Positions 8,060 through 16,771 of a stretch of DNA of 64,000 nucleotides are shown in pieces; position 1 is the first letter of the stretch, and the number at the start of each line of letters is the position of its first letter. Location: NCBI RefSeq assembly GCF_002898515.1, contig NZ_PPFX01000013.1, positions 1-64,000 of the forward strand, written 5' to 3'. A program made the position numbers and the translations under genes. The notes under the pieces were generated by a model. It ran no database searches. It was not told the origin of the DNA and was given only the letters and a program-made list of their open reading frames with translations. The stretch comes from Geothermobacter hydrogeniphilus (GTDB taxonomy: Bacteria; Desulfobacterota; Desulfuromonadia; Desulfuromonadales; Geothermobacteraceae).

Positions 8060-9268
8060 ATGCTCGATCTCAAGCTCATCCAGCAGGCCGCCGCCCGACT
8101 CGAAGGACAGGTTCGCCGCACGCCGCTGCTGCAGTCGGCCTATTTCAGCCAAAAACTCGGCCGGCCGCTGCTACTGAAATGCGAGAACCTGCAGCGTACC
8201 GGCTCCTTCAAGCTGCGCGGCGCCTACAACTTTCTCGCCTGCCAGCCCCGCAAGCGCATCGCCCCGGGGGTGATCGCGGCCTCTGCCGGCAATCACGCCC
8301 AGGGCGTGGCCCGCGCCGCCCAGTTGTTCCAGGTTCCGGCGACGGTGGTGATGCCGGTCAGCACCCCGCTGGCCAAGGAACAGGCGACCCGTCACTACGG
8401 CGCCGAGGTTATTCTGCATGGAGAAAACTACGATGCCGCGGCGGCCCATGCCAGGCAGCTGCAGCGGCAGAACAATCTGGTCTACCTGCCCGCCTTCGAT
8501 CATCGTCTGGTGATCGCCGGACAGGGAACCATCGGCCTGGAAATCCATGCCCAGCGTCCCGATCTGGCGGCGTTGCTGGTGCCGATCGGCGGCGGCGGAC
8601 TGATCAGCGGCGTGGCCAGCGCCCTCAAGGCCCTCAACCCACGCATCCGCATCATCGGCGTCGAAGCGGCCGGAGCCGCCAGCGCGCTGCACTCAAGGCG
8701 GAGCGGAAAGCGCGTCCGCCTGGCCTCGGCACATTCCCTGGCGGACGGTATCGTGGTCAAACAGCTTGGTGCCAGAACCTTTCCGCTGATCGAGGAACTG
8801 GTCGACCATCTGCTCACCGTTGAAGAAGAGGAGATCGCCCAGGCGATCGTCGGGCTGCTGGAAAAAACCAAGCTGGTGGTCGAAGGATCGGCGGCGGTCA
8901 CTCTGGCCGCCCTGCTCTTCCACGCGCCGAAGCTGCCGCCCGGACCGGTCGCCTGCCTGCTGTCGGGCGGCAACATCGATGTCCAGACCCTCTCCCGGGT
9001 GGTGCAGCGCGGCATGATCGCCGAAGGCCGTTTTCTGAAAATCCTTGTCAACCTCGATGATGCCCCCGGCAACCTGGCACGGCTCAGCCAGCTGCTCGCC
9101 GGGCAGGGAGCCAATATCCTGCACGTTCATCATGACCGTCGACTGAGCAGCATCCCCCTCGGCCGGGCCGAGGTACTGCTCGAACTCGAAACCCGCGGCC
9201 CCGAACATATTGCCGCCATCCTCGACGCCCTGCGCCGCCAGACCTGGGGCGCCGAAGTGCTGCACTGA
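8060..9268 (+). CDS. ilvA: Threonine ammonia-lyase (threonine dehydratase) with C-terminal ACT domain
   Basis: A 402-residue PLP enzyme converting threonine to 2-oxobutanoate and ammonia, the first step toward isoleucine. The PLP lysine lies in SFKLRGAYN, the phosphate-binding loop is PIGGGGLISG, and SAGNHAQGV is the Asn/substrate loop. The last 75 residues or so (FLKILVNLDDAPGNLARLSQLL...) form one ACT domain, as in the roughly 400-residue single-ACT class rather than the longer E. coli IlvA. I place the start at the ATG at 8060 (MLDLKLIQ), since family similarity begins there; an in-frame ATG at 7988 is possible but unlikely. No strong ribosome site is visible. Confidence 0.92.
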   Translation: MLDLKLIQQAAARLEGQVRRTPLLQSAYFSQKLGRPLLLKCENLQRTGSFKLRGAYNFLACQPRKRIAPGVIAASAGNHAQGVARAAQLFQVPATVVMPVSTPLAKEQATRHYGAEVILHGENYDAAAAHARQLQRQNNLVYLPAFDHRLVIAGQGTIGLEIHAQRPDLAALLVPIGGGGLISGVASALKALNPRIRIIGVEAAGAASALHSRRSGKRVRLASAHSLADGIVVKQLGARTFPLIEELVDHLLTVEEEEIAQAIVGLLEKTKLVVEGSAAVTLAALLFHAPKLPPGPVACLLSGGNIDVQTLSRVVQRGMIAEGRFLKILVNLDDAPGNLARLSQLLAGQGANILHVHHDRRLSSIPLGRAEVLLELETRGPEHIAAILDALRRQTWGAEVLH

Positions 9269-9272
9269 AACC

Positions 9273-10004
9273 ATGTCCGATCATCCCATCAGCGATCGTC
9301 TGTTTCTGATCGGCACCGTGCACCGCGACCGGTACGGGGAAGAACGTCTCAGCCGCATCCTTGAACAACTGCGACCGGGCCTGGTCACGGTTGAAATGAG
9401 TCCCTACGCCCGCGACTACCGGACCGGGCAGACCCGACCGCAGCTGCTGCGGCTGGAGCGGATCCTGAAACGCCTGGCCAAAGAACTGGGCTGCCCGCTT
9501 CAACAGCTCAACCGGCATCCTGCCATTGCCGACATCCGCGGCCTGCTGGCGCTGCCTTTTGAATACCGGGCGGCCCGTGCCTATGCCGACGCCGATGGCG
9601 CAGACCTGAAGCTGGTCGATCTCTCGGAAGTCTCGATCCCGAAACTGCGCCAGGTGGAAACCGGACTGATCAGCTACCGCAACCTGAAGATCCTGGTGCG
9701 CCGGCCGACCGGAGTTCCGCCGTCGGGAAACGAAGGCTATGCCGGCGCCCGGCAACTGCTGGCCGAGGATGCCCCGGAGAGCCTGCGTCGCACCTTTCTC
9801 CGCAACCGACGCGGCACCGAAGGAATCGGCCCGCGCGACGCGGCCATGGCTGAAAAAATCGTCGAACTGCTGCAACGCCGACCGGAACAACGGCTGGTGC
9901 ATATCGGCGGCTGGGTACACCTGATCGATGATCCGCAACAGCAGACTCTCTACAGCCATCTCGCCGCCTGGCGGCCGCAGCGGCTGCTGCTGGGAAGTCG
10001 CTGA
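9273..10004 (+). CDS. TraB/PrgY-like protein of unknown function
   Basis: A 243-residue protein starting 4 nt after the threonine dehydratase stop. It opens with LIGTVHRDRYGEERL and LVTVEMSPYARDYR, and near the end has RLVHIGGWVHLIDD. This GTxH / VExxP / H-GG-H layout resembles TraB/GumN/PrgY proteins, whose conserved His and Glu residues suggest a metal-dependent hydrolase, though that activity is not settled. There is no signal peptide or membrane segment. Its link to threonine metabolism is not evident beyond the tight spacing. A GC hairpin (10006-10023) follows the stop codon. Confidence 0.6.
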   Translation: MSDHPISDRLFLIGTVHRDRYGEERLSRILEQLRPGLVTVEMSPYARDYRTGQTRPQLLRLERILKRLAKELGCPLQQLNRHPAIADIRGLLALPFEYRAARAYADADGADLKLVDLSEVSIPKLRQVETGLISYRNLKILVRRPTGVPPSGNEGYAGARQLLAEDAPESLRRTFLRNRRGTEGIGPRDAAMAEKIVELLQRRPEQRLVHIGGWVHLIDDPQQQTLYSHLAAWRPQRLLLGSR

Positions 10005-10005
10005 C

Positions 10006-10023
10006 CGGGGGTTGTGGCCCCCG
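10006..10023 (+). terminator. GC hairpin after the TraB-like gene
   Basis: Perfect stem CGGGGG/CCCCCG with a 6-nt loop directly after the stop codon. There is no T-tract, so it is at best a weak or factor-assisted terminator. Confidence 0.4.
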
Positions 10024-10037
10024 ACAGCTGGAACTAA

Positions 10038-10199
10038 CCTGAATCCGTGGGTTTATGTCGGATGAAGAGTACAAGTGCTTGACCTGAATGTGATTTGCAA
10101 AAATCTGAGGCGCACCCATAGGTTCGCCGGCGATTTTTGAAAAGTACAGACGGGTCAATGACTTGTGCTATTCGCCGGCAATGGACTCACTGATTCAGG
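10038..10199. repeat. MITE-like element, copy 1 (162 bp)
   Basis: Terminal inverted repeats CCTGAATCCGTG and CACTGATTCAGG (11 of 12). Nested inside are ACAAGTGCTTGACC / GGTCAATGACTTGT and AAAAATC / GATTTTT, so most of the element can fold on itself. It is clearly similar along its length to 19250-19409 and 21047-21209. Its right end provides the stop codon of the minus-strand DUF2064 gene. No coding capacity. Confidence 0.85.
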
Positions 10200-10908
10200 A
10201 CGAGAACAATGACCCGAGATGGGTGCGGATATAGGCGGCCGTCCGCGATCCGGGACTGCGCTGCAGCAGGCGCTTGATCGCCTCGGCATCATCGAGATCG
10301 TACCAGGAAGCCACCCGGCACAAATGAATACCGGCCCGATCAGCCGCCTGCCGGGTGCTGTCCAGCACCTCGGCGGTACTCCAGGCGATATCCCGAAACA
10401 ACTCCGGACAGGGCCGACGACAACCGATCAGCACATAGCCGCCGTCATCGGCCGGAGCGGCCACCGCGTCAGCCGTCCGCAACGCGGCAAAGGCCTCATC
10501 GACCAGCGCCCGCGGCAGATCGGGACTGTCGCTGCCGACCAGGGCCGCCGCCCGGAAGCCATCGGCAAGAAGACCGTGCAGAGCCCGCGCCATGCGCTGC
10601 CCGAGATCTCCCTCCCCCTGGGGCCGCAGTTCGATCGCTGGAAAATGGTCCGCAAACCAGCCCCTTTCCCCGGCATGGAAAAGCACCAGCGGACGGCCGC
10701 AGGCCGAAAGCCTGGCAACCGTCTCGTCGAGACAGGCCGCATAGAGAGCCGCCGCCTGCTCCGGGGAACAGGGAGGACAAAGCCGGGTCTTGACCCGGCC
10801 GGGAAGGGGCCGCTTGGCAAACACACCCAACACCTGGGATGCTTTATCGTCACTGTGAATCTGTTTCTGCCGCAGGGACTTTTCCACGCTTTCCACAACC
10901 TTATCCAC
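10195..10908 (-). CDS. DUF2064 / TIGR04282-type glycosyltransferase-like protein
   Basis: A 237-residue protein with a nucleotidyltransferase/glycosyltransferase-A-like fold: GVFAKRPLPGRVKTRLCPP (nucleotide-binding start), LVGSDSPDLPRALVDEAFAAL (DxD-like acid loop) and APADDGGYVLIGCRR. This family is annotated in part as arsenosugar biosynthesis glycosyltransferases; no partner gene of that pathway is seen here. The start is uncertain: the GTG at 10908 has no good ribosome site and similarity begins only near residue 27. The TGA stop lies in the end of a MITE-like repeat. It is the third gene after queC and folE2 and follows folE2 by 8 nt. A perfect DnaA-box sequence TTATCCACA (10901-10909) overlaps the start. 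Confidence 0.75.
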   Translation of the reverse strand: MDKVVESVEKSLRQKQIHSDDKASQVLGVFAKRPLPGRVKTRLCPPCSPEQAAALYAACLDETVARLSACGRPLVLFHAGERGWFADHFPAIELRPQGEGDLGQRMARALHGLLADGFRAAALVGSDSPDLPRALVDEAFAALRTADAVAAPADDGGYVLIGCRRPCPELFRDIAWSTAEVLDSTRQAADRAGIHLCRVASWYDLDDAEAIKRLLQRSPGSRTAAYIRTHLGSLFSS

Positions 10909-10916
10909 AGCGTTGA

Positions 10917-11696
10917 CTAGTCCCCGACAGTCATCTCGACCTGGGCGTAGGCCGAATGGTTATGAATTGACTCGAAATTTTCACATTCCACGCGAAACCA
11001 GCTTATCTCACCGTTTTCCTTAAGTTTCCTGGTCACCTCACGCACCATGTCTTCGACAAACATCGGGTTGTGATAGGCCTGTTCGGTGACCGCCTTTTCA
11101 TCCTCGCGCTTGAGCAGCGAATAAACCGGCGCGCTGGCGCAGCTTTCAACGGTGGCGATCAGGTCTTCGAGCCAGACATGCTCCCGGTAACGGATCTGGA
11201 CCCGCACCAGGCTGCGCTGGTTGTGCGCTCCAACCTCGCTGATCTCCCGGGAACAGGGACAGAGCGAAGTCACCGGCACCTCGGCCTCGATGACGAAATC
11301 GAAATGATCGCTCAGGGTACCGATCATGCGGCACTGGTATTCCATCAGTCCGCGCGCGCCGGAAACCGGGGCGCGCTTTTCGATGAAGTAGGGAAAACAG
11401 AGTTCGAGATGGGCCCGGCCGGCATCCAGCCGCTGCTGCATCTCGCCGAGAATCTCCTCCAGATTGTCGACACTGATCTCGCCATGGTAGCGGTTGAGAA
11501 TCTCGATGAAACGACTCATATGGGTGCCCTTGAACTGTTCGGGCAGATCGACGTACATGTTGATCCGGGCCACGGTGTGCTGCTGCTCCCTGTACTTGTC
11601 GAGCAGCACAATCGGGTAGCGGATATCCTTCACCCCCACCTTGTCGATGGGGATGTTGCGCGTGTCGCGCGATTTCTGCAGATCGGGCATGGACAT
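10917..11696 (-). CDS. folE2: GTP cyclohydrolase FolE2 (type IB)
   Basis: A 259-residue FolE2/COG1469 enzyme that converts GTP to 7,8-dihydroneopterin triphosphate, the entry to folate and, with QueC downstream in the pathway, to 7-deazaguanines. The recognisable core runs from RNIPIDKVGVKDIRYPI through VTSLCPCSREISEVGAHNQR, which holds the conserved metal-ligand Cys, to ENFESIHNHSAYAQVE. Two close ATGs (11696 and 11690) are possible; GGAG lies before the first. It is adjacent to queC, fitting queuosine or preQ0 synthesis. FolE2 lets cells replace zinc-dependent FolE when zinc is short, but no zinc-regulator site was recognised. Confidence 0.95.
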   Translation of the reverse strand: MSMPDLQKSRDTRNIPIDKVGVKDIRYPIVLLDKYREQQHTVARINMYVDLPEQFKGTHMSRFIEILNRYHGEISVDNLEEILGEMQQRLDAGRAHLELCFPYFIEKRAPVSGARGLMEYQCRMIGTLSDHFDFVIEAEVPVTSLCPCSREISEVGAHNQRSLVRVQIRYREHVWLEDLIATVESCASAPVYSLLKREDEKAVTEQAYHNPMFVEDMVREVTRKLKENGEISWFRVECENFESIHNHSAYAQVEMTVGD

Positions 11697-11714
11697 GGAA
11701 AACTCCGTTCCGAC

Positions 11715-12392
11715 TCAGGCGTAGGCAACCGGGTCCTGCAACCCGACCTCGGCAAAACCCTTGAGACGCAGCCGACAGGAATCGCAGCGACCGCAGGCCA
11801 GACCCTCCGGGGTCGGGTCGTAGCAGGAATGGGTCAGGCTGTAGTCAACACCGAGATCCAGACCGCGCCGGATGATGTCGGCCTTGGTGAGCTCCAGCAG
11901 CGGGCTGTGAATCCGGTATTCGCCCTTTCCCTCGACCGCGGCCGCGGTCGCCAGGTTGGCCAGCTTCTGCCAGGCGGCGATATACTCGGGACGGCAATCG
12001 GGATACCCTGAGTAGTCGAGGGCGTTGACGCCGATGAAGATATCGAAGGCCCCGAGAACCTCGGCCCAGCCGAGAGCGAAGGAGAGAAAAATCGTGTTGC
12101 GTGCCGGCACGTAGGTCACCGGGATCTCCTCGTCGAGGGGACGATCCTTGGGCACCTCGATATCGGCGGTCAGGGCGCTGCCGCCGAAGGCGCGCAGGTC
12201 GATATCGGCCACCTGATGGGCGACGGCGCCGATCTGCGGAGCATAGGTTTTTGCCTTTTCCAGCTCGACGGTATGACGCTGACCATAGGCAAAGCTGAGG
12301 GCATAGGGCGCGAAGCCCTGATCGCGGGCGATCGCCAGGCAGGTGGTCGAGTCGAGTCCGCCGCTATAGAGAACAACTGCTTTTTTCTTCAT
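11715..12392 (-). CDS. queC: 7-cyano-7-deazaguanine (preQ0) synthase QueC
   Basis: A 225-residue ATP-dependent enzyme that turns 7-carboxy-7-deazaguanine into preQ0 on the queuosine pathway. The PP-loop [15 protein letters not shown] is at residues 6-20 and the zinc-binding CxxxxxxxxCxxCxxC set is in [17 protein letters not shown]. The true start is the ATG at 12392 ([12 protein letters not shown]); a longer frame begins upstream in a heptad repeat tract and is not credible. First gene of queC-folE2-DUF2064. No preQ1 riboswitch was recognised upstream. Confidence 0.96.
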   Translation of the reverse strand: MKKKAVVLYSGGLDSTTCLAIARDQGFAPYALSFAYGQRHTVELEKAKTYAPQIGAVAHQVADIDLRAFGGSALTADIEVPKDRPLDEEIPVTYVPARNTIFLSFALGWAEVLGAFDIFIGVNALDYSGYPDCRPEYIAAWQKLANLATAAAVEGKGEYRIHSPLLELTKADIIRRGLDLGVDYSLTHSCYDPTPEGLACGRCDSCRLRLKGFAEVGLQDPVAYA

Positions 12393-12409
12393 TGATAAAC
12401 CCTGAAATC

Positions 12410-12444
12410 GGCTAAGGGCCAAAGGCCAAAGGCTAAAGGTCAAG
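12410..12444 (-). repeat. Five tandem heptads upstream of queC
   Basis: On the plus strand the units are GGCTAAG, GGCCAAA, GGCCAAA, GGCTAAA and GGTCAAG, head to tail, 18-52 bp before the queC start codon. This is a short degenerate tandem repeat in the leader or promoter region. Confidence 0.8.
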
Positions 12445-12481
12445 TCCAATCGTCCCGTCGCCCTGCGCCTGACACCCGACG

Positions 12482-13939
12482 TTAATGAACCTCGTAATAA
12501 TCTCCGGTCCCCAACCGGTGAACCTTGAGCAGGTTGGTGGTGCCTGGGGCGGAAACCGGGCTGCCCATGGTGATCACCACCACCTCACCGCGCTGCAGGA
12601 TGCCGGCCTCAAGAACGGTTTTGGCAACGGTTTCGATCTGCGCTTCGGTATTGCCCTCGATTTTGACCCGCAGCGAGCGTACCCCGTGGTAAAGGGCCAG
12701 CTGGCGCCGCACTGTCTCGGACGGAGTCACCGCGTAGATCGGCACCCGGGGGCGATACTTGGCCACCAGCGCCGCGGTCTTGCCGGTCTGGGTAAAAGCC
12801 AGAATCGCCGCCGCACCGAGGTTTTCCGCCACCCGGCAGGCAGCCTGGGAAATCGCCTCGGGCAGGGAGCGCCAACCGTCAACCTCGGCAAGCGGGGAAA
12901 AGACCTGCTCGCGCAGGGCCGGGTCCGATTCAACATCAAGCGCGACCCGCTCCATCAGTTGCACCGCCTCCACCGGATAGCGCCCGCTGGCGGTTTCCGC
13001 CGAGAGCATCACCGCGTCACTGCCGTCGAGGATGGCATTGGCGACATCCGAGGTTTCGGCCCGGGTCGGCCGGGGATTGCTGACCATGCTTTTCAGCATC
13101 TGGGTGGCGGTGATGACCGGCTTTCCGGCGTGGTTGCACTTGCGGATAATCCGCTTCTGGATCAACGGTACCTTTTCCGGATGAATCTCAACGCCGAGAT
13201 CACCGCGCGCGACCATGATGCCGTCACTGACCTCAAGAATCGCGTCAAAGACCTCCACCGCCTCCGGCTTTTCAATCTTGGCGATCACCTGAATCGGACT
13301 TTCCCGGTCCAGCAGGTGCTTCTTCAACCCTTCCACTTCATCCGGGCTGCGGACAAAGGAGAGCGCCACGTAATCGACCTGCTGTTCCATGCAGAAGTCG
13401 AGGTCCGCCCAGTCTTTTTCGGTCATCGCCGGCGCCGAGACCGCCACTCCGGGAAGGTTGATCCCCTTGCGGTCCTTGAGGATGCCGCCGACGATCACCC
13501 GGCAGCGAACCCGGGGAGGATCAACTTCGGCCACCTCCAGTTCCAGCAACCCGTCATCGAGCAGAATCCGGTCACAGGGGCGGACATCATTCGGCAGACC
13601 GGCGTAACCGGTGGGGATCAGATGATCCTTGCCGACCAGGTTCTCGGTGGTGATCCACACCTGCTCGCCGGCAATCAGTTTCAGCATTCCCCGATCAAGC
13701 GTGCCGACGCGGATTTTCGGCCCCTGCAGATCACCGAGGATAGCCACCGCCCGCTGCCGCCGTCGCGACAGAGCCCTGATGCGGGCGATCAGTTCCCGTT
13801 TTTCATCCCGGGTGCCATGAGAAAAGTTCAGCCGGAAAAGGTCGGCTCCGGCATCCAGCAAAGCATCGAGCCGCTCTTCGGTCGAACTCGCCGGCCCGAT
13901 CGTGGCGACAATCTTGGCGTGACGGAATTTTCGCTGCAT
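12482..13939 (-). CDS. pyk: Pyruvate kinase
   Basis: A 485-residue glycolytic enzyme (phosphoenolpyruvate + ADP to pyruvate + ATP). Landmarks: [10 protein letters not shown] at the start; [13 protein letters not shown]; the active-site Lys region [15 protein letters not shown]; the Mg2+/substrate stretch [22 protein letters not shown]; and a C-terminal allosteric domain ending [12 protein letters not shown]. The start is the ATG at 13939 (MQRKFRHAK) with AAGGATG upstream. A longer frame to 14002 runs through an inverted-repeat element and is rejected. Its promoter must lie in or across the 13969-14198 element. Confidence 0.96.
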   Translation of the reverse strand: MQRKFRHAKIVATIGPASSTEERLDALLDAGADLFRLNFSHGTRDEKRELIARIRALSRRRQRAVAILGDLQGPKIRVGTLDRGMLKLIAGEQVWITTENLVGKDHLIPTGYAGLPNDVRPCDRILLDDGLLELEVAEVDPPRVRCRVIVGGILKDRKGINLPGVAVSAPAMTEKDWADLDFCMEQQVDYVALSFVRSPDEVEGLKKHLLDRESPIQVIAKIEKPEAVEVFDAILEVSDGIMVARGDLGVEIHPEKVPLIQKRIIRKCNHAGKPVITATQMLKSMVSNPRPTRAETSDVANAILDGSDAVMLSAETASGRYPVEAVQLMERVALDVESDPALREQVFSPLAEVDGWRSLPEAISQAACRVAENLGAAAILAFTQTGKTAALVAKYRPRVPIYAVTPSETVRRQLALYHGVRSLRVKIEGNTEAQIETVAKTVLEAGILQRGEVVVITMGSPVSAPGTTNLLKVHRLGTGDYYEVH

Positions 13940-13968
13940 ACAGTCATCCTTTGATCGGTTCAAGAATA

Positions 13969-14198
13969 CCTGAATCAGTGAGCTCATACCGGCGAACAGC
14001 ACAAGTCATTGACTCGCTTGCGGCCGCTTTGAATATAGCACAGAGCCTCTGACGGGCAACCGCAAAATGGTTGCCGGAAACGCTTGGTGCATGCTATAAG
14101 TTACGGGTTTGCCGTTGGAATTTTCAAAGGTGGGGAGACCGGCTGTCAAGATCGATCTGCCGGTTCGCTGCGACCTTGACCCGAATCACTGATTCAGG
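13969..14198. repeat. Inverted-repeat-bounded element between pyk and mrcA (230 bp)
   Basis: Perfect 13-bp terminal repeats CCTGAATCAGTGA (13969-13981) and TCACTGATTCAGG (14186-14198). The first 45 bp or so match, inverted, the right end of the element at 10038-10199 (GGCGAA, AGCACAAGTCATTGA). The rest of the interior is not recognisably related to the three full copies. It fills nearly all of the space between the divergent pyk and mrcA genes, so their promoters must overlap it. Confidence 0.65.
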
Positions 14199-14221
14199 TT
14201 GACACCCGGACCATCAAAACC

Positions 14222-16630
14222 ATGATACGTTCCCTGTTTCGCAAACTCCTCTGGCTGGCTCTCGCCGCAGCCCTGCTCGGGGCGACCGGCATTGTCACCG
14301 CCTACCTGCTGGTTGCCGGCTCCCTGCCGAAAGTCGACACCCTGGCCGACTACCGGCCGCCGATCATCACCCGCATACTCAGCGACGACGGCACGGTGAT
14401 CGCCGAGATCTACAAGGAACGGCGCATCCTGGTGCCGGTGGAACGTATCCCGCGGCAGCTGATCCACGCCTTCGTCGCCGCCGAAGATTCGAAGTTCTTC
14501 GAACATCGCGGTATCGACCTGGTTTCCATCTTCCGCGCCGCGCTGAAGAATATCCAGGCCGGCGGCATTGTCCAGGGCGGCAGCACCATCACCCAGCAGG
14601 TCGCAAAATCACTGCTGCTGACCCCGGAGAAGAAATTCGAACGCAAGTTCAAGGAAGCGATTCTCGCCTGGCGCATGGAGCAGAAACTCTCCAAGGAGGA
14701 GATTCTCTACCTTTATCTCAACCAGATCTACCTTGGTCACGGCGCTCACGGCATCCAGGCGGCGGCGGAGAATTATTTCGCCAAAAATGTCGAAGACCTG
14801 ACCCTCGCCGAGTCGGCGATTCTCGCCGGCCTGCCGCAGGCACCGAGCCGCTATTCCCCCTACCGCCACTTCCAGCGCGCCAAGGACCGCCAGCACTACG
14901 TTCTCAAGCGCATGGTCGAGGACGGCTACATCAGTGAAGCCGAGGCCGAGCAGGCCGAAGCCGAACAGGTCGTCATCCACCCCCGGGTCAACCAGCACGT
15001 CGCCGAAGCGGCCTACTTCACCGAGCAGGTTCGCCGTGACCTGGTCGAGACTTATGGTGCCGAAACCGTGCTGACCCAGGGGCTCGAAGTCCACACCTCC
15101 CTCAACCTGGAGATGCAGCGTGCCGCGCAACAGGCGGTGCGGGAAAACCTGCGCAACTACGACAAACGCCAGGGCTACCGCGGTCCGCAGAAAATTCTCA
15201 GTGAAGCCGACACCGTCACCTTTCTCGCTGAACAGACCCGCCGGCTCCAGCGCCGGCCGCCAGCGGCCGGGGACTACCTGCGCGGCATCCTCACCGGTTT
15301 CGACTCCCGGGTGCTGCAGGTCACGGTCGGTGACCGCCGCGGGCTGCTTCCCCGTGATTCCTTCAAGTGGGCGGGAAACCTTCGCTTCCTCTCCCGTGAA
15401 GACTACCTGAAAACCCCGGAGGATCCGGAATCGGATCAGATCCTGGTGCCGATCGGTTCGGTTCTGGAGCTGCGCGTCAACAAGGTCCGTCCTGACGGGT
15501 CCCTGGAACTGAGCCTGGAGCAGACCCCGAAAGCCCAGGGGGCGCTGGTCGCCCTCGACCCGCAGAGCGGCCAGGTCAAGGCGATGGTCGGTGGTTTCGA
15601 TTTCGCCGACAGCCAGTTCAACCGCGTCACCCAGGCCCGGCGTCTGCCCGGGTCGGCGATGAAGCCCCTGATCTACGCCGCGGCGCTCGATAAGGGCTAT
15701 ACCCCGGCGACGGTGATCCTCGACACGCCGATCATCTACAAGGAAACCCGCGATTCCGGGGAAGAGACCGAATGGAAACCACGCAACTACGGCAAGAAAT
15801 TCTACGGGCCGACCTCGCTGCGCACCGGTCTGACCCACTCACGCAATATCATCACCATCAAGATTCTTGAGGATATCGGGGTCAACTACGCCGCCAACTA
15901 CGCCCGCCGACTCGGTATCGTCTCGCCGCTGACCCGCGACCTGACCCTGGGACTCGGCTCCTCGGCGGTCACCCCGATTGAAATGGCCAAGGTCTACGCG
16001 GTGTTCGCCAATGGCGGCATCAAGGTCAGCCCGGCCTATATCACCCGTATCCTTGACCGCGACGGCAAGGTCATCGCCTCGGTCGACCCGGCCGACTTCC
16101 CCGACGGTGCCGGCCCCGGACAGCGTCTGCTGCAGCAGCGTAGGGAACGGGTTATCTCCCCTGAAACCGCCTATCTGATCACCAACCTGCTCGAAAGCGT
16201 CGTCCAGCACGGCACCGGCTGGCGGGCCAAGGCGCTGGGCCGGCCGGTGGCCGGGAAAACCGGCACCACCAATGACCTCAAGGATGCCTGGTTCATCGGT
16301 TTCATCCCGCAGCTGGTCGCCGTCACCTGGACCGGCTACGATCAGGAACGCTCCCTCGGCAAGCAGGAAACCGGCTCGCGGGCCGCCGCCCCGGCCTGGG
16401 TCGCCTTCATGCGCAAGGCGAGTAAAAAATTTCGTCCGCGCCAGTTCCGGGTCCCCGACAGCATCGAATTCCGCTCCATCGATCCGAAAACCGGGCTGCT
16501 GGTTCCGGAAGACACTCCGGACGCCATCATCGAGGCCTTCGCCCCCGGCACCGCTCCCACCCGCTACGCCCTGGATGAAGACCGTCCCAAGGCGCGCGAC
16601 TTCTTCAAGCTTGACCTGGAAGAGAACTAA
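14222..16630 (+). CDS. mrcA: Penicillin-binding protein 1A (bifunctional)
   Basis: An 802-residue class A PBP: an N-terminal membrane anchor (about residues 10-32), a GT51 glycosyltransferase domain with AAEDSKFFEHRGID (catalytic Glu) and QGGSTITQQVAKSLLL, an OB-like insert (about 350-440), and a transpeptidase domain with SxxK in LPGSAMKPLIYA, SRN in LTHSRNIITI and KTGT in PVAGKTGTTND. It polymerises and crosslinks peptidoglycan on the outer face of the inner membrane. Length and motif set are complete. It is a single gene followed 14 nt later by a palindromic repeat. Confidence 0.96.
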   Translation: MIRSLFRKLLWLALAAALLGATGIVTAYLLVAGSLPKVDTLADYRPPIITRILSDDGTVIAEIYKERRILVPVERIPRQLIHAFVAAEDSKFFEHRGIDLVSIFRAALKNIQAGGIVQGGSTITQQVAKSLLLTPEKKFERKFKEAILAWRMEQKLSKEEILYLYLNQIYLGHGAHGIQAAAENYFAKNVEDLTLAESAILAGLPQAPSRYSPYRHFQRAKDRQHYVLKRMVEDGYISEAEAEQAEAEQVVIHPRVNQHVAEAAYFTEQVRRDLVETYGAETVLTQGLEVHTSLNLEMQRAAQQAVRENLRNYDKRQGYRGPQKILSEADTVTFLAEQTRRLQRRPPAAGDYLRGILTGFDSRVLQVTVGDRRGLLPRDSFKWAGNLRFLSREDYLKTPEDPESDQILVPIGSVLELRVNKVRPDGSLELSLEQTPKAQGALVALDPQSGQVKAMVGGFDFADSQFNRVTQARRLPGSAMKPLIYAAALDKGYTPATVILDTPIIYKETRDSGEETEWKPRNYGKKFYGPTSLRTGLTHSRNIITIKILEDIGVNYAANYARRLGIVSPLTRDLTLGLGSSAVTPIEMAKVYAVFANGGIKVSPAYITRILDRDGKVIASVDPADFPDGAGPGQRLLQQRRERVISPETAYLITNLLESVVQHGTGWRAKALGRPVAGKTGTTNDLKDAWFIGFIPQLVAVTWTGYDQERSLGKQETGSRAAAPAWVAFMRKASKKFRPRQFRVPDSIEFRSIDPKTGLLVPEDTPDAIIEAFAPGTAPTRYALDEDRPKARDFFKLDLEEN

Positions 16631-16643
16631 ACGTCAGGTTCCC

Positions 16644-16766
16644 CAGGCTGAGCAAAAATGTCCACATGCAAGGCGTCCGCGCACCCGCTGAATAAGGCGT
16701 ACCGGAAGGTACATCGTTGACGCGGGGGAAGGACAACGCCGCAGATGGGCGTTTTTCATCAGCCTG
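16644..16766. repeat. Palindromic intergenic element, copy A (123 bp)
   Basis: Outer arms CAGGCTGA (16644-16651) and TCAGCCTG (16759-16766) continue inward with AAAAA/TTTTT and an imperfect stem. The centre holds GTACCGGAAGGTAC. On the minus strand the arm reads GCCCATCTGCGGCGTT, matching 15 of 16 bases in the element at 55499-55617. It begins 14 nt after the mrcA stop and ends 5 nt from the stop of the convergent TAXI gene, so it may also terminate transcription. Confidence 0.75.
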
Positions 16767-16771
16767 CTCGT

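Noticed and set aside
12393-12481. Possible preQ1 riboswitch before queC
   Set aside because: The sequence is a tandem heptad tract; no preQ1 aptamer hairpin plus A-rich tail was seen.
13940-14002. Longer pyruvate kinase reading frame starting at 14002
   Set aside because: The extra 21 codons lie in a repeat element, and the family N-terminus and ribosome site fit the ATG at 13939.
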